Assembly: GCA_041584055.1 (NCBI GenBank)
Contig: JBFHER010000025.1
Span: 1-22,601, forward strand
DNA from: JBFHER01 sp041584055
Lineage (GTDB): Bacteria > Bacteroidota > Bacteroidia > Bacteroidales > UBA5342
DNA length: 22,601 nt
Reading direction: 5' to 3'
This document shows positions 21,001 through 21,060 of the stretch, in pieces. A program made the position numbers and the translations under genes. The notes beneath the pieces are model-generated. The model saw only the letters and a program-made list of their open reading frames with translations. It had not been told where the DNA came from and did not search any database. Within the stretch, counting starts at the first letter, position 1. Each line of letters begins with the position of its first letter.

Positions 21001-21021
21001 GTTTAATGTTTTAATCCGCAT
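1..21021 (-). CDS. Giant secreted multi-LamG / Fn3-like / beta-helix protein (7,006 residues)
   Basis: One open frame runs from an ATG at 21019-21021 to a TAG at 1-3. The protein begins with a signal peptide, best read from Met14. Residues 37-6162 are 16 tandem units, each a Concanavalin A-like LamG domain (Laminin_G_3 type) plus one or two Fn3-like sandwiches. Recurring LamG motifs are NALxFDGxxDY, WHH, IYxDG, IDEVRIW, RTID and YYRFDQG. Recurring Fn3-like motifs are TGIWY, VYS, GFDP, YYYRAY and YGEE. Residues 6163-6703 are a right-handed beta-helix with an inserted LamG, 6704-6896 a divergent LamG, and 6908-7006 a beta-rich terminal module. By eye I count 18 LamG-like and 22 Fn3-like domains. 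No catalytic motif is visible, and only three cysteines were found. These folds usually bind glycans or proteins or act as spacers, so I infer an extracellular adhesin or matrix protein; its ligand is unknown. No known name is recognised. Confidence 0.95.
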   Translation of the reverse strand: MRIKTLNDILKGNMRNLLFATFFFLSFISLKAQSMLQPAGHALNFGPASDYVEIDGLSSFDFSTREWSVSMWIKPEYAADGVQGILTKRLDNVNNVSIPNFDHDFSILYDRSTRQVIFDFSSGGASNKSVSDAFGDDIWTHLVVMHRNDSVFICVNGIIEDKFYIPNSIKFNATAPVFVGSAPILSGSIRGNQSFTGSIDELQFWGGTLTEAQIQQLMYRSIDDAYIDASVSGLDSDSLIAYYRFDQGSPSGANSAVDTLASEEDIINGTNTFNGVLNAFTMSGNTSNWISSSAPIGVITKADQTFPSYHSVILEGTETGIWLGSDAIVERGVVYSLTSNFDPFFTSSSLMTYVSSTDPLGASDFTVNVNDLLAGQRYNYKAYIRTASGHYAFGQERSFTTGIEPSGNALYFDGVNDSLGVYLIDKQNTSEWSVDFWVKPASDISGSNNVIFQSYFNTATVLKLNYDVTSDEFDLTYYQGSAKTSSFTAGLTKGEWNHVLLSVSSSTITYSLNGVSQGVVIASFNPTRIARERLVIGTGYNTSTKSVENGFKGELDEFRLWNKDVSGDINKIRFVETSKAVLDTLSGVAVDHSDLYLYFNFNRGEAYQNNFGNGTLPEVKYLTDGSANGYDGKIAYFSLGNPGHGSYVNDTISNFTKSGLFKLTTLETILDIGLTSATLTGHVDGPWFENGMISRGVVVSEIDGFDPRKSAPADTTMFYSTTPFNEDTFAIQVNNLKINTRYFYMVFARSSEGVFTYANQEELLTSIDPPGYALSFDGVDDEIVTGVTRGDLGDDYTLFAWYRFDGNVTDTYSPIIGSINGTTSDFYFGKNSGNDQFRIRDGGSNWYTSPFTNAWDGNWHSVALVKEAGYVTLYLDGQAIDWRWNIATGTATNTIMVGRDRWTNRTFNGAIDEVRIWDEALTQNEILKTINQTIDEDYVTNNFTSVLYSNLLVYYRFDAGIPEGDNTTISQVQDFGPNGNPGVMSNFTLTGNTSNFIWSNAALGLKTLNADPLIENTAIVKAVITGIWTVSTPGSGGFCYSTTPGFAYRPASTTKISATLSNDTLSVQLNGLNFGETYYYRAFAINGNDTIWGEEKSLATVMDTPGNALDNTLTGTDDFMMINEGINVNNRSFTMELWAKKLTSTSDGYFFGQGINASSSGLHLGYADNNTLGFRFYGNDANVDVQRDDLWHHYAFVYESSTKTRRIYMDGKIVLSYTNANADHYLGTGLFLIGAGRQYDNEFEGTMDEVRIWDVAMSSADVNMLMSRSINPAWTDANLSSGTWSNLLAYYTFDQGVAGGDNTQEGYILDQSGNGRNGYMSYHDFIGTTSNLIDSKAPVGLEMVSLTADDNSADMTAQTTGIWYTGASPDKVGFFYSDKSGFNASSGTELASSLSGTEFSASASGLGRGETYYVKGFAIFGADTIWTKEEMTVTQFNPPGNNLKFEGDNDYVVTPFDPSLNLDTNFTVEAWVKGDNVNWTGSDGIVVKQNSYMLRTRGGTKNMYFYIYAGGGWRSTEFVAPYGFDIRVWHHYAGVYENDTIRIYMDGDLFNESTATQTIDSNYESSLSIGSWGTGSYFDGHIDEVRIWDRTLSLSDIQLIKNRTLTESWVDANMNSATWTNLKAYYRFDQGKAGGDNTAETTLFDFSDNQNHGSLMNMTLTGNNSNFVSSQAYLGVQTYEIIHIGFTEATMRGGLTGYWLDPVDTVGIVYSATQGFDPSTANGVDVFDEIASAIERSGDIFTIDVAGLLSGKKYFFRAFAKKDGKYVYGEERMFATSINPPGNALAFDGTDDYIRVYNDSTLSPETEITVEFWTKSATPTWSGYYSHIYKRNQYWIIPYNGSRRIDFRVYNQDGSYRNLRYDIPTGIDIQDWHHYSFTYDGQIMRTYIDGKQVASRVYTDIEAINIDNRYNLRIGRSYNGSNYYYQGRIDEVRIWHKALTADQIEYLKNRTINEELVNDMVGITWDELGLYYRFDQGIAGAENPGEYYVFDFSGKGNRGILYNFQLVGESSNWVRSNAALGVTTLTDFDFAGNGGDATFRGVTTDLWEGTFTERGIAYSTILNFAPAEGDPYATVPSSTPLSSDTFASDVPGLSSNEMIFYRGYATTGDGLYAYGESQVFVPGINPPGNALKFDGTDDRLNISHSGSIAPTEKLTVEYWAKSDGNKVWVDNGFLVKNYAYRIYTYQNSDRIQFLVWTSDGSYRYFTYDPPSTFDVGEWHHYAMTYDGYTLSAYVDGLLKMQTDFGSFLPIRDTHTEPLYLGYYSNGNYFDGEIDEFRIWTEALTQAEIQDMMNRTIDNAYVNASSRLSWDDLGLYYRFDQGIAGGDNTSIPIVYDYTGNKNFAAFENMTMNGANSNFVQSQAGIGVATFLATGVSFDQATLNGTLTGIFYDNIVSKGFVISDQEFDPYNPGAAVVFDRPVAGNLPGEFSFLEENLGYLTQYYYHAYYELDNGEFVYGNQQTFTTTLNPPGHALHFDRTDDRIDMLDLDIVGKDTITVDFWMNWEGQNGVMPMGFTNYSLYLSGGFFGFYTSSNDHYAMNNANDLIGKWVHVTAVFVRNNSMANKLYINGIRQELEQKITEPTARDFGVNFRIGTMFNTGGYDFEGTIDEFRFWNKELNQTQIEQVMDRTLDAEVVNNISGLSWDNLLAYYRFDQGTPNGDNTGISIVNDLSLYHIDGENQNFTLTGDRGNFIVSGAHIGVKTVPTVSDQLVDEVKLYGEITGIWNTNFVDSGFVYATTENFETNPSSATYVSADLDEGSGQFANVVTGLTQSTVHYFRAYVASEWDTPSGTVRDTVYGLEKEFYTSGVYPLDKYTDMSNNGITLFYRSVGTAITPGALTSGVKYSTSEGFDPTSTGTSVSGALFSGDTMNVAISGLTEGETYYYRPYVTDGSTTIYGDEKFFVTAMDAQGNAITFYPSGDHIAVDAGDQLVNNLNFTVSFWLNFTNTSARYVFEIPRYNSTAYGLTLLTNRNDQGGNEVGKIAALYITSSNSGEYLGSTRSDLNDGQWHEVVITLGDGGGKMYVDGVLEAFSEYKFDVNGFGTEPTYIGSYAATGNYYGALDEFRIWDKELNVLQMDLLRNRTLDEDYVNDHVSGLDWDNLKLYYRFDQGIAGGDNTGEDKIFDYSKYAWHGDVVNFDLTGTNSNWTASEAYLGVKTIDPGAIYTIGEATLEGNITGLIYSEPVDTGFEYSLTEGFTPGTGTSVLANVHENDTTFKRTITGLDPTQVHYFRAFANLANGRTNYGEEKFFIPGGVGTLDTVSNLDGASSEVYGLVTGDFTGLGIDTGIWFAPEAKFNAFAYPANKVSFGSGAQDTFMVDLTGLDAGTTYYFKAYVDIGGTFIFGEERSFKTLFNPPGNKLDFSRDGADDWISLNSLGNTLGTTSASGFSFEAWIKAETQTDRRTIFNLADSIGELDRIWFMTTSLNGERILQARINNTYFNSNVGIEDSVWHHVVMTVNPAATKTIVYVDGVVAMNIDDVPGTLAQTDILSLGANYNTNRGYNYTFEGQMDEVRFWNKPLTEYQISQLIYRTIDQQYVDTQLAGLSWTNLIGYFRMDQGLGGNANDSEFLLQDLSAYKQTGVLNYFNLDGSTSNWLISDAPIGVVTLDQANAYGANGGDFYGLISDRWYSAPLDSGIVYSDVSGFNPDTVVVNRLSSDITTSTDTFKVEIRDVLTDGQFYYYRAYVQENDSTWIYGREMAFYAGGIITLDTTSNITSNEARTMGEILANFPSAIDTGVVYYTVKGSDPDTLPALNFVTTLQTNVDTFVVDLSGLEPSTQYFYRAYVDLGAANGGRIYGAEYSFITFSTPPGRAINLNNTDDYLDINHDESISPTDELTYELWIKSNFPEWQTSYGSPVFVSKGNSFMMYAANNGTRITTYLWLENGARAINWTPPAGFRVNEWHHYCTTFDGQQLILYVDGDQVGTANAASPTTVTVDNFNLHLGHDSRYTNVNQNNARIQIDEFRLWKTVLSQNNIRQMMTRTLIEEYVENEVDGVDWSDLKAYYMFDDGFASSDNSALLIAEDASLNSNNAYYQNVELTGGESNYVASEAAAGVITDSLIYNPDSATTVFLGYLTGKWYTLPAQVGFQYSTSYDFTVAPVTVYGALKADSTFEATVTGLTPGETYYYRALTETGSAVGYGYRRTYVPLNFNPNGNALNFDGSNDYVLSSAANWTLDLSSKSFTVETWAKKQSADEYGYFMGLGTGTTSQGLHVGYGSSNSIRFNFWGNDVYTTIISDSLWHHFAFSYDASTYTRNIYMDGRLIRSYTNTGRDHFLGVGDLYVGRNINGTNFGGSLDEFRIWEKALNEAQINAMMNRTIDSAYVDSNVTDLIWDDLKVYYRFDQGDADLNNLGEFHLFDYANPRHEGYLYNFTLDGKTSNWVRNSAPLGVEIIKIAEINTTTASIQAQVTGRWYNDIVKRGVFVTTIDSLDFETVSDPLDTTRFWTDDDISEAIYTVDLYALEMGKQYKVVAIAISDNGDTAYSQSQIITTVMNPPGHAISLDGNNDQIVVAGDSIRLDNKSFTIETWARKRLPNDAGYFGWQGTTSTDNGLNFGYADWNTIRFNTYGRNIQVDITPDSLWHHFAFVYDMDNDNRKIYMDGEILLDYTNATWPAFQGTGDFIVGRYYNSSTFDGELDEYRIWTLALSQTEIREMMHRTIDEDYLSTEIPSLEWDSLKLYYRFDQGVANGANPGVNEVIDFSGNESNGILTNFTLTGDVSNWVKSLAPVGVYITSDADPVLAGEATMKAQVTGIWYSEIADSGFVYSSEQYFDARDAASVFESANLAADADTFRTRILGLEHSTTYYYKPYVITIENDTTYGDEREFTTFGISTLDSAQNITGTSMTLFGRAVNAMPVAIDTGIVYSTTRDFDPTAFSPDIVRQSGSLLNSTTTAFGSNISGLTPSTLYYYRAYITDGTDTLFGEQRLVRTLSNPSGNALHFDGTNDFVELPSNLMSASGLSSSSEITIEFWYKGNDLQQAVRIQEGAENYIIIGFNDPPLAVFSNSSGVSGAINISNNVTIEDNEWHHIGITWKQGQASGFRAYVDGEMVDDNSSTNMPLPNFTSSASISVGSYDGNGSYPFMDGSIDELRIWRKALSASQMENVTYRTIDQSYVDTEVAGLAWTDLVAYYRMDQGEPGGDNTSIDYLDDFTDNSFDGLLQSFTKTGLSGNFVDSEAFPGLHTIDDYNTPSSTDAEVWGVETGIWYSTVTARGAYYSETENFDTADVTTTKVYYTPPMNVDTFTTTLTGLTIGATYYFRAFLETDNGEVALGQERSLVGGGVQTLIEAEKIGGSSIIVYGDVLGDFTAALDSGAVFSTVDGFDPSDYPGNFISSNTSNVDTFAVQLTGLTVNTTYFYRAYIINSINDTIYGSQRSITTADNPAGNALHYDGLTDYIGVIERVATEISTAGEMTVELWMKPDDVGRLQTLLGFTSSNGAVNRIILSVGSNDQLSAIVGGSNYPAIGGGINVVDDMWHHVAVVSKKSSDSTWLYIDGELAGIADEWVGIEGTDILGIGVEFNFVSERIPVSFYAGMLDEVRIWDHALNEDELDLFLYRTLSEEFIDTIPGLSGDNLVAYYRFDQGIPGGDNTGLNQLYDFSGNAYHGQLQTFNLNGATSNWVKSEALTGVQTLDEADPLTNSLFGIKTGMWFNGYDSAGIVISEVEGFDPLTGAFTRDPLLLNDTIEVIPAGLTAGGTYYYRAYVSKGGASKFGKEMVFEASGVYTLNIFENIGGEEITLFGKVQGTIPNITAYGIKYSVNSDMSGASTTTVAGVPVDTFNVTVSGLSPETKYYFQALVNTSAPGTVYGDTLSFVTLANPAGNALALDGSGGHLSFDDNAVVNALYGATDGITFETWFNTNQVGTAQALWGVNNSTGLLSRFVIDITNDDKLAIYLDNTRYIIGNDVTDGEWHHIAVVSEKSPAETRVYLDGVEVFSRSEWVGVNPLDQLTIGGELNVSAVNEPFNGQLDEFRIWNKPLTPGQIDTVSQATLDAAYVNAQAGLSWTDLVAYYNFDFSDPDADNTWLTEVYDISGNNNGATLNGIDRTGSDDNFVASNLQIGLRPTGASNIDGFSADLSGEVIGSWYDVTNVIRGFAYSQIEDFDPFVPADIEGTVSASNGVGAFTANAAGLKDGTLYYYRPFAEYNGNRVYGVADTFTTVNTGLYYVDMDAVGANNGSSWADAYTELSDALASAGAEDTIFVAEGIYYPQYDATGDAAPTDTRDKTFLVRPGVLLAGGFNGTESDMSSRAGAAGATILSGDLGLAADAADNAYHVISVDGFSTDTVQLDGITITDGNADGDIYRGYGGGIYAPGHHIEITNATMRDNAATNGGAVYINSGNKGSLEITNTTFVNNTADKGAVIYAFGFPLMMEFDGINDYVQAENPNAASPRSYFTWYAEVSTTDTRTFASKDQAPAIISNSNGTMILFVDNGYLGYYDEIGGVTSVVSPVFIADGIVHKVAMVRESNIVRLYVDGVQAGSDITTGSSNESAANLLFGYGSTHYKGQIYGIRHYSLPLSQAQIQNIDAVASNLEASYTNTGVTGGAGGSWADQSVNGLHGVVFGTPDVIGTEDTTVILINNTLVNNTYSSEGIIYNEGSLITIENSILWNQTGELGGDEIVVRNSVLRGGSGDDAYDLANGIWPYDPLLDANGLSDNGGLVNTIKPLYGPVVNAGDGSIAPLLDANGNARIGEVDLGAVEYLGSGVSGASLDGTAAGAYLTAGSFGTINVRTIDFWIKSDIVEGGILNLSGNTIALNASNQIVLGGAALTGAGIYVDGVSGNELENGVWQHITVVPSANFNVSAIEIGRDGTTEVVAHLDELRLWNVALTATQMDSLMFVELTNDGTNLVDPVNRRTVLGGSLNWSNLTASFRFYDNDFIDIASGIDAAAQGGADVDAVIPYEHWMPTAASKAWEDAANWYFDVIPDISNTGYVVLNKGTNQVELHSTGDSNSSTEVYGILINKNASFEVMNGVLIIDGKVLKTPGQIRINTPGESQIKVYHKLKVWP
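4..300 (-). other. C-terminal beta-rich module (residues 6908-7006)
   Basis: The module reads ASKAWEDAANWYFDVIPD, then YVVLNKGTNQVEL, then ILINKNASFEVMNGVLIIDG and ends KLKVWP. The order W..aaNW....P, a short strand, then L.I...a...v..g.L.I.G resembles modules that precede the sorting domain in many secreted Bacteroidota proteins. The family comparison is from memory. The usual type A C-terminal sorting domain (about 70-80 residues ending in basic and hydrophobic strands) does not follow, nor does a type B gliding-motility-associated C-terminus. Confidence 0.6.
334..912 (-). other. Divergent LamG-like domain 18 (residues 6704-6896)
   Basis: Identified from the GASLDGTAAGAYLTAG opening, the TIDFWIKSD early strand, VWQHITVV and HLDELRLWNVALTATQ. 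From WQH to LDELRLW it has about 37 residues where the tandem units have about 60. An IYVDG motif lies before WQH, not after it. The tail reads LTASFRFYDNDF in place of YYRFDQG. No Fn3-like partner follows. Confidence 0.7.
913..1302 (-). other. Right-handed beta-helix, C-terminal part (residues 6574-6703)
   Basis: Helix rungs resume with VILINNTLVNNTYSSEGIIY, then LITIENSILWNQTG and IVVRNSVLRGGSGDD. It closes with DPLLDANGLSDNGG, PVVNAGDGS, and a DANGNARIGEVDLGAVEY ending. That last element is the usual terminus of choice-of-anchor Q type helices (D..GN.RI...VD.GA.EY). The ending is complete, which argues that the helix as a whole is intact apart from the inserted LamG. Confidence 0.8.
1303..1926 (-). 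other. LamG-like domain 17, inserted into the beta-helix (residues 6366-6573)
   Basis: The segment starts FPLMMEFDGINDYVQA, a clear LamG opening. It continues with FTWYAEV, IVHKVAMV where WHH would be, LYVDGVQAG, and IYGIRHYSLPLSQAQIQN where IDEVRIW and the following helix would be. The RTID and YYRFDQG tail of the tandem units is missing; in its place is GGSWADQSVNGLHGVVFGTP. No Fn3-like partner follows. Its position between two halves of one beta-helix implies a nested domain. Confidence 0.78.
1927..2535 (-). other. Right-handed beta-helix, N-terminal part (residues 6163-6365)
   Basis: Begins YYVDMDAVGANNGSSW, then a TELSDALASA segment, DTIFVAEGIYYP, TFLVRPGVLLAGGF and GATILSGDLG. This is the classic opening of parallel beta-helix proteins of the Bacteroidota 'choice-of-anchor Q' kind. 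Helix rungs follow, with ITNATMRDNAATNGGAVYI and ITNTTFVNNTADKGAVIY. The helix breaks off at residue 6365 with GAVIYAFG, where a LamG-like domain begins, and resumes at residue 6574. Such helices are either polysaccharide lyases or structural adhesins. I see no catalytic signature, so a structural role is favoured. Confidence 0.8.
2536..3573 (-). repeat. Unit 16: LamG (subtype D) + Fn3-like (residues 5817-6162), last tandem unit
   Basis: Begins NPAGNALALDGSGGHLSF. The LamG part matches unit 15 (WHHIAVVSEKS, VYLDGVEV, SEWVGV, LDEFRIW) but its closing motif is YYNFDFSDPDADNT. One Fn3-like domain follows (VIGSWYDVTNVIRG, YYYRPFAEYNG). It leads directly into the beta-helix through FTTVNTGLYYVD. 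Confidence 0.87.
3574..4881 (-). repeat. Unit 15: LamG (subtype D) + two Fn3-like domains (residues 5381-5816)
   Basis: Begins NPAGNALHYDGLTDYIGV. LamG motifs are MTVELWMKP, a loop with AVNRIILSV, MWHHVAVVSKKS, LYIDGELA, a DEWVGI element, LDEVRIW and YYRFDQGIPGGDNT. The DEWVGI loop and HVAVVSxKS strand are nearly repeated in unit 16. The first Fn3-like domain has KTGMWFNGYDSAG and YYYRAYVSKGG. The second begins VYTLNIFENIGG and ends YYFQALVNTS. Confidence 0.87.
4882..6225 (-). repeat. Unit 14: LamG + two Fn3-like domains (residues 4933-5380)
   Basis: Begins NPSGNALHFDGTNDFVEL. The LamG part has EITIEFWYKG, EWHHIGITWKQG, AYVDGEMV, IDELRIW and YYRMDQGEPGGDNT; the Met in the last motif is shared with unit 10. 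The first Fn3-like domain has ETGIWYSTVTARG and YYFRAFLETDNG. The second begins VQTLIEAEKIGG and ends YFYRAYIINS. Confidence 0.87.
6226..7542 (-). repeat. Unit 13: LamG (subtype A) + two Fn3-like domains (residues 4494-4932)
   Basis: Begins NPPGHAISLDGNNDQIVV. It is a close relative of unit 12: SFTIETWARK, GYFGWQG, LWHHFAFVYDMD, IYMDGEI, DYTN, LDEYRIW and YYRFDQG. The first Fn3-like domain has VTGIWYSEIADSG and YYYKPYVIT. The second begins ISTLDSAQNITG, contains AIDTGIVYSTTRDFDP, and ends YYYRAYITDG. Confidence 0.87.
7543..8568 (-). repeat. Unit 12: LamG (subtype A) + Fn3-like (residues 4152-4493)
   Basis: Begins NPNGNALNFDGSNDYV. Subtype A signature: SFTVETWAKK, GYFMGLG, LWHHFAFSYDAS, IYMDGRL, SYTN, LDEFRIW and YYRFDQGDADLNN. 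The Fn3-like domain is degenerate: VTGRWYNDIVKRG is kept, but the usual YYYRAY is YKVVAIAISDNG and GFDP is absent. Confidence 0.87.
8569..9603 (-). repeat. Unit 11: LamG (subtype B) + Fn3-like (residues 3807-4151)
   Basis: Begins TPPGRAINLNNTDDYLDI, with FDG changed to LNN. The ISPTDELTYELWIKS and NEWHHYCTTFDG segments match subtype B (units 5-7), although the unit sits between subtypes D and A. It holds the third cysteine. The closing motif is YYMFDDG. The Fn3-like domain has LTGKWYTLPAQVG and YYYRALTETG, with no GFDP element. Confidence 0.86.
9604..10965 (-). repeat. Unit 10: LamG (subtype D) + two Fn3-like domains (residues 3353-3806)
   Basis: The longest unit, 454 residues. It begins NPPGNKLDFSRDGADDWIS. 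Subtype D traits shared with units 15 and 16 are an early FxxWxK strand, a loop with LDRIWF-like sequence, WHHVVMTV and IVYVDG. It closes with YFRMDQG; the Met is shared only with unit 14. The first Fn3-like domain has SDRWYSAPLDSG and YYYRAYVQEND. The second begins IITLDTTSNITSN and ends YFYRAYVDLG. Confidence 0.86.
10966..12303 (-). repeat. Unit 9: LamG + two Fn3-like domains (residues 2907-3352)
   Basis: Begins DAQGNAITFYPSGDHIAV, where FDG is replaced by FYPSGD. Further motifs are FTVSFWLNF, QWHEVVITLGDGGG, MYVDGV, LDEFRIW and YYRFDQGIAGGDNT. The first Fn3-like domain has TGLIYSEPVDTG and YFRAFANLANG. The second begins VGTLDTVSNLDG and ends YYFKAYVDIGG. Confidence 0.86.
12304..13623 (-). 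repeat. Unit 8: LamG + two Fn3-like domains (residues 2467-2906)
   Basis: The first unit with a second Fn3-like domain, giving 440 residues. LamG motifs are NALHFDR-like HALHFDRTDD, ITVDFWMNW, KWVHVTAVF (WVH for WHH), LYINGI, IDEFRFW and YYRFDQG. The first Fn3-like domain contains TGIWNTN and YFRAYVASEW. The second begins VYPLDKYTDMSNNG, contains GVKYSTSEGFDP, and ends YYYRPYVTDG. Confidence 0.86.
13624..14649 (-). repeat. Unit 7: LamG (subtype B) + Fn3-like (residues 2125-2466)
   Basis: Begins NPPGNALKFDGTDDRLNI and is the closest relative of unit 6: IAPTEKLTVEYWAKSDG, DGSYRYFTYDPP, EWHHYAMTYDG, YVDGLLK, GEIDEFRIW and YYRFDQGIAGGDNT. The Fn3-like domain has LTGIFYDNIVSKG and YYYHAYYELDNG. 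Confidence 0.88.
14650..15687 (-). repeat. Unit 6: LamG (subtype B) + Fn3-like (residues 1779-2124)
   Basis: Begins NPPGNALAFDGTDDYIRV. Subtype B signature: LSPETEITVEFWTKS, DGSYRNLRYDIP, DWHHYSFTYDG, YIDGKQ. A tyrosine-rich loop (NYYYQGRIDEVRIW) precedes the interface motif. It closes with YYRFDQGIAGAENPG. The Fn3-like domain is atypical, with TTDLWEGTFTERG in place of TGIWY and IFYRGYATTG in place of YYYRAY. Confidence 0.87.
15688..16713 (-). repeat. Unit 5: LamG (subtype B) + Fn3-like (residues 1437-1778)
   Basis: Begins NPPGNNLKFEGDNDYV. LamG motifs are FTVEAWVKG, VWHHYAGVYEN, IYMDGD, IDEVRIW and YYRFDQGKAGGDNT. A positively charged stretch with QNSYML resembles the equivalent stretches in units 6 and 7. 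The Fn3-like domain carries LTGYWLDP, GFDPSTANG and YFFRAFAKK. It contains an acidic insert with VFDEIASAIE between the GFDP and YFFRAF elements. Confidence 0.87.
16714..17715 (-). repeat. Unit 4: LamG (subtype A) + Fn3-like (residues 1103-1436)
   Basis: The opening FDG motif has decayed to NALDNTLTGTDD. The rest is well kept: SFTMELWAKK, GYFFGQG, LWHHYAFVYES, IYMDG, MDEVRIW and YYTFDQG. The pattern SFTxExWAxK, then GYF, then a GLxxGY element and LWHHxAFxYD is shared with units 12 and 13, which I call subtype A. The Fn3-like domain has TGIWYTG, but its YYYRAY is changed to YYVKGFAIFG. Confidence 0.87.
17716..18720 (-). repeat. Unit 3: LamG + Fn3-like (residues 768-1102)
   Basis: Begins DPPGYALSFDG. 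The LamG part uses FAWYRFDG in its early strand, WHS for WHH, LYLDG and IDEVRIW, and closes with YYRFDAG. The Fn3-like domain has TGIWTVS, then GGFCYSTTPGF with the second of three cysteines, then YYYRAFAING. At 335 residues it is close to the minimal unit. Confidence 0.87.
18721..19812 (-). repeat. Unit 2: LamG + Fn3-like, divergent (residues 404-767)
   Basis: Begins EPSGNALYFDG. The core WHH is WNH and the interface motif is LDEFRLW. The closing YYRFDQG is reduced to LYFNFNRG, and the usual RTID helix is replaced by FVETSKAVLDTLSG. The Fn3-like domain has GPWFENG in place of TGIWY, and YFYMVFARS in place of YYYRAY. The frame is intact, so this is sequence drift and not damage. Confidence 0.82.
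19813..20913 (-). repeat. Unit 1: LamG + Fn3-like (residues 37-403)
   Basis: The first unit, 367 residues, begins QPAGHALNFG straight after the signal peptide. The usual WHH of the LamG core is WTH, and the following strand carries one of the protein's three cysteines (FICVNG). The interface motif is IDELQFW and the closing motif YYRFDQG is intact. The single Fn3-like domain has TGIWLG, FDPFF and YNYKAYIRT. An extra stretch near residues 250-275 makes this the longest unit with a single Fn3. Confidence 0.85.
20923..20982 (-). other. Signal peptide of the giant protein, with preferred start at Met14
   Basis: Residues 14-33 read MRNLLFATFFFLSFISLKAQ: a short basic start, a strongly hydrophobic core rich in Phe and Leu, and an AQ ending typical of Sec signal peptides in Bacteroidota. 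Starting at the upstream Met1 would put 13 polar residues with three Lys/Arg before it. That is unusual though not impossible. I favour Met14 (ATG at 20980-20982), giving a 6,993-residue precursor cleaved near Gln33/Ser34. The Sec route to the periplasm is well supported; the route across the outer membrane is not seen. Confidence 0.8.
20983..20994 (-). promoter_or_regulatory. Possible ribosome binding site for the Met14 start
   Basis: The minus strand reads CTCAAAGGAAAT directly before the ATG at 20980-20982. AAAGGA is a fair purine-rich match to a Shine-Dalgarno core, but it lies only about four bases from the start. The upstream ATG at 21021 is preceded by TTCAAACACTCT, with no such motif. 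Bacteroidota often initiate without a strong Shine-Dalgarno, so this is modest support for the inner start. Confidence 0.35.
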
Positions 21022-21060
21022 AGAGTGTTTGAATTAGAAAGAAAATTACTTTTCTATTCG
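21022..21060 (-). other. 39-bp gap between the two genes
   Basis: AT-rich gap between the TAA of the fibre gene and the first ATG of the giant gene (78 bp to the Met14 ATG). I see no Bacteroidota-type promoter (a TAnnTTTG element with an upstream TTTG) and no convincing terminator. The closest match, TAATTTTC, lacks the final G and a partner element. The short spacing and shared direction suggest co-transcription from a promoter outside the window. Confidence 0.6.

Noticed and set aside
1..21021. LamG domains as glycoside hydrolase (GH16-like) catalytic domains
   Set aside because: The ConA-like fold is shared, but the GH16 ExDxxE active-site motif is not seen in any unit. These look like non-catalytic binding domains.
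21034..21057. AT-rich inverted repeat in the 39-bp gap (TAGAAA with TTTCTA, and GAAAA with TTTTC)
   Set aside because: The stem is six A/T-dominated pairs with no G/C core and no clean U-tract after it. It is too weak to call a terminator.
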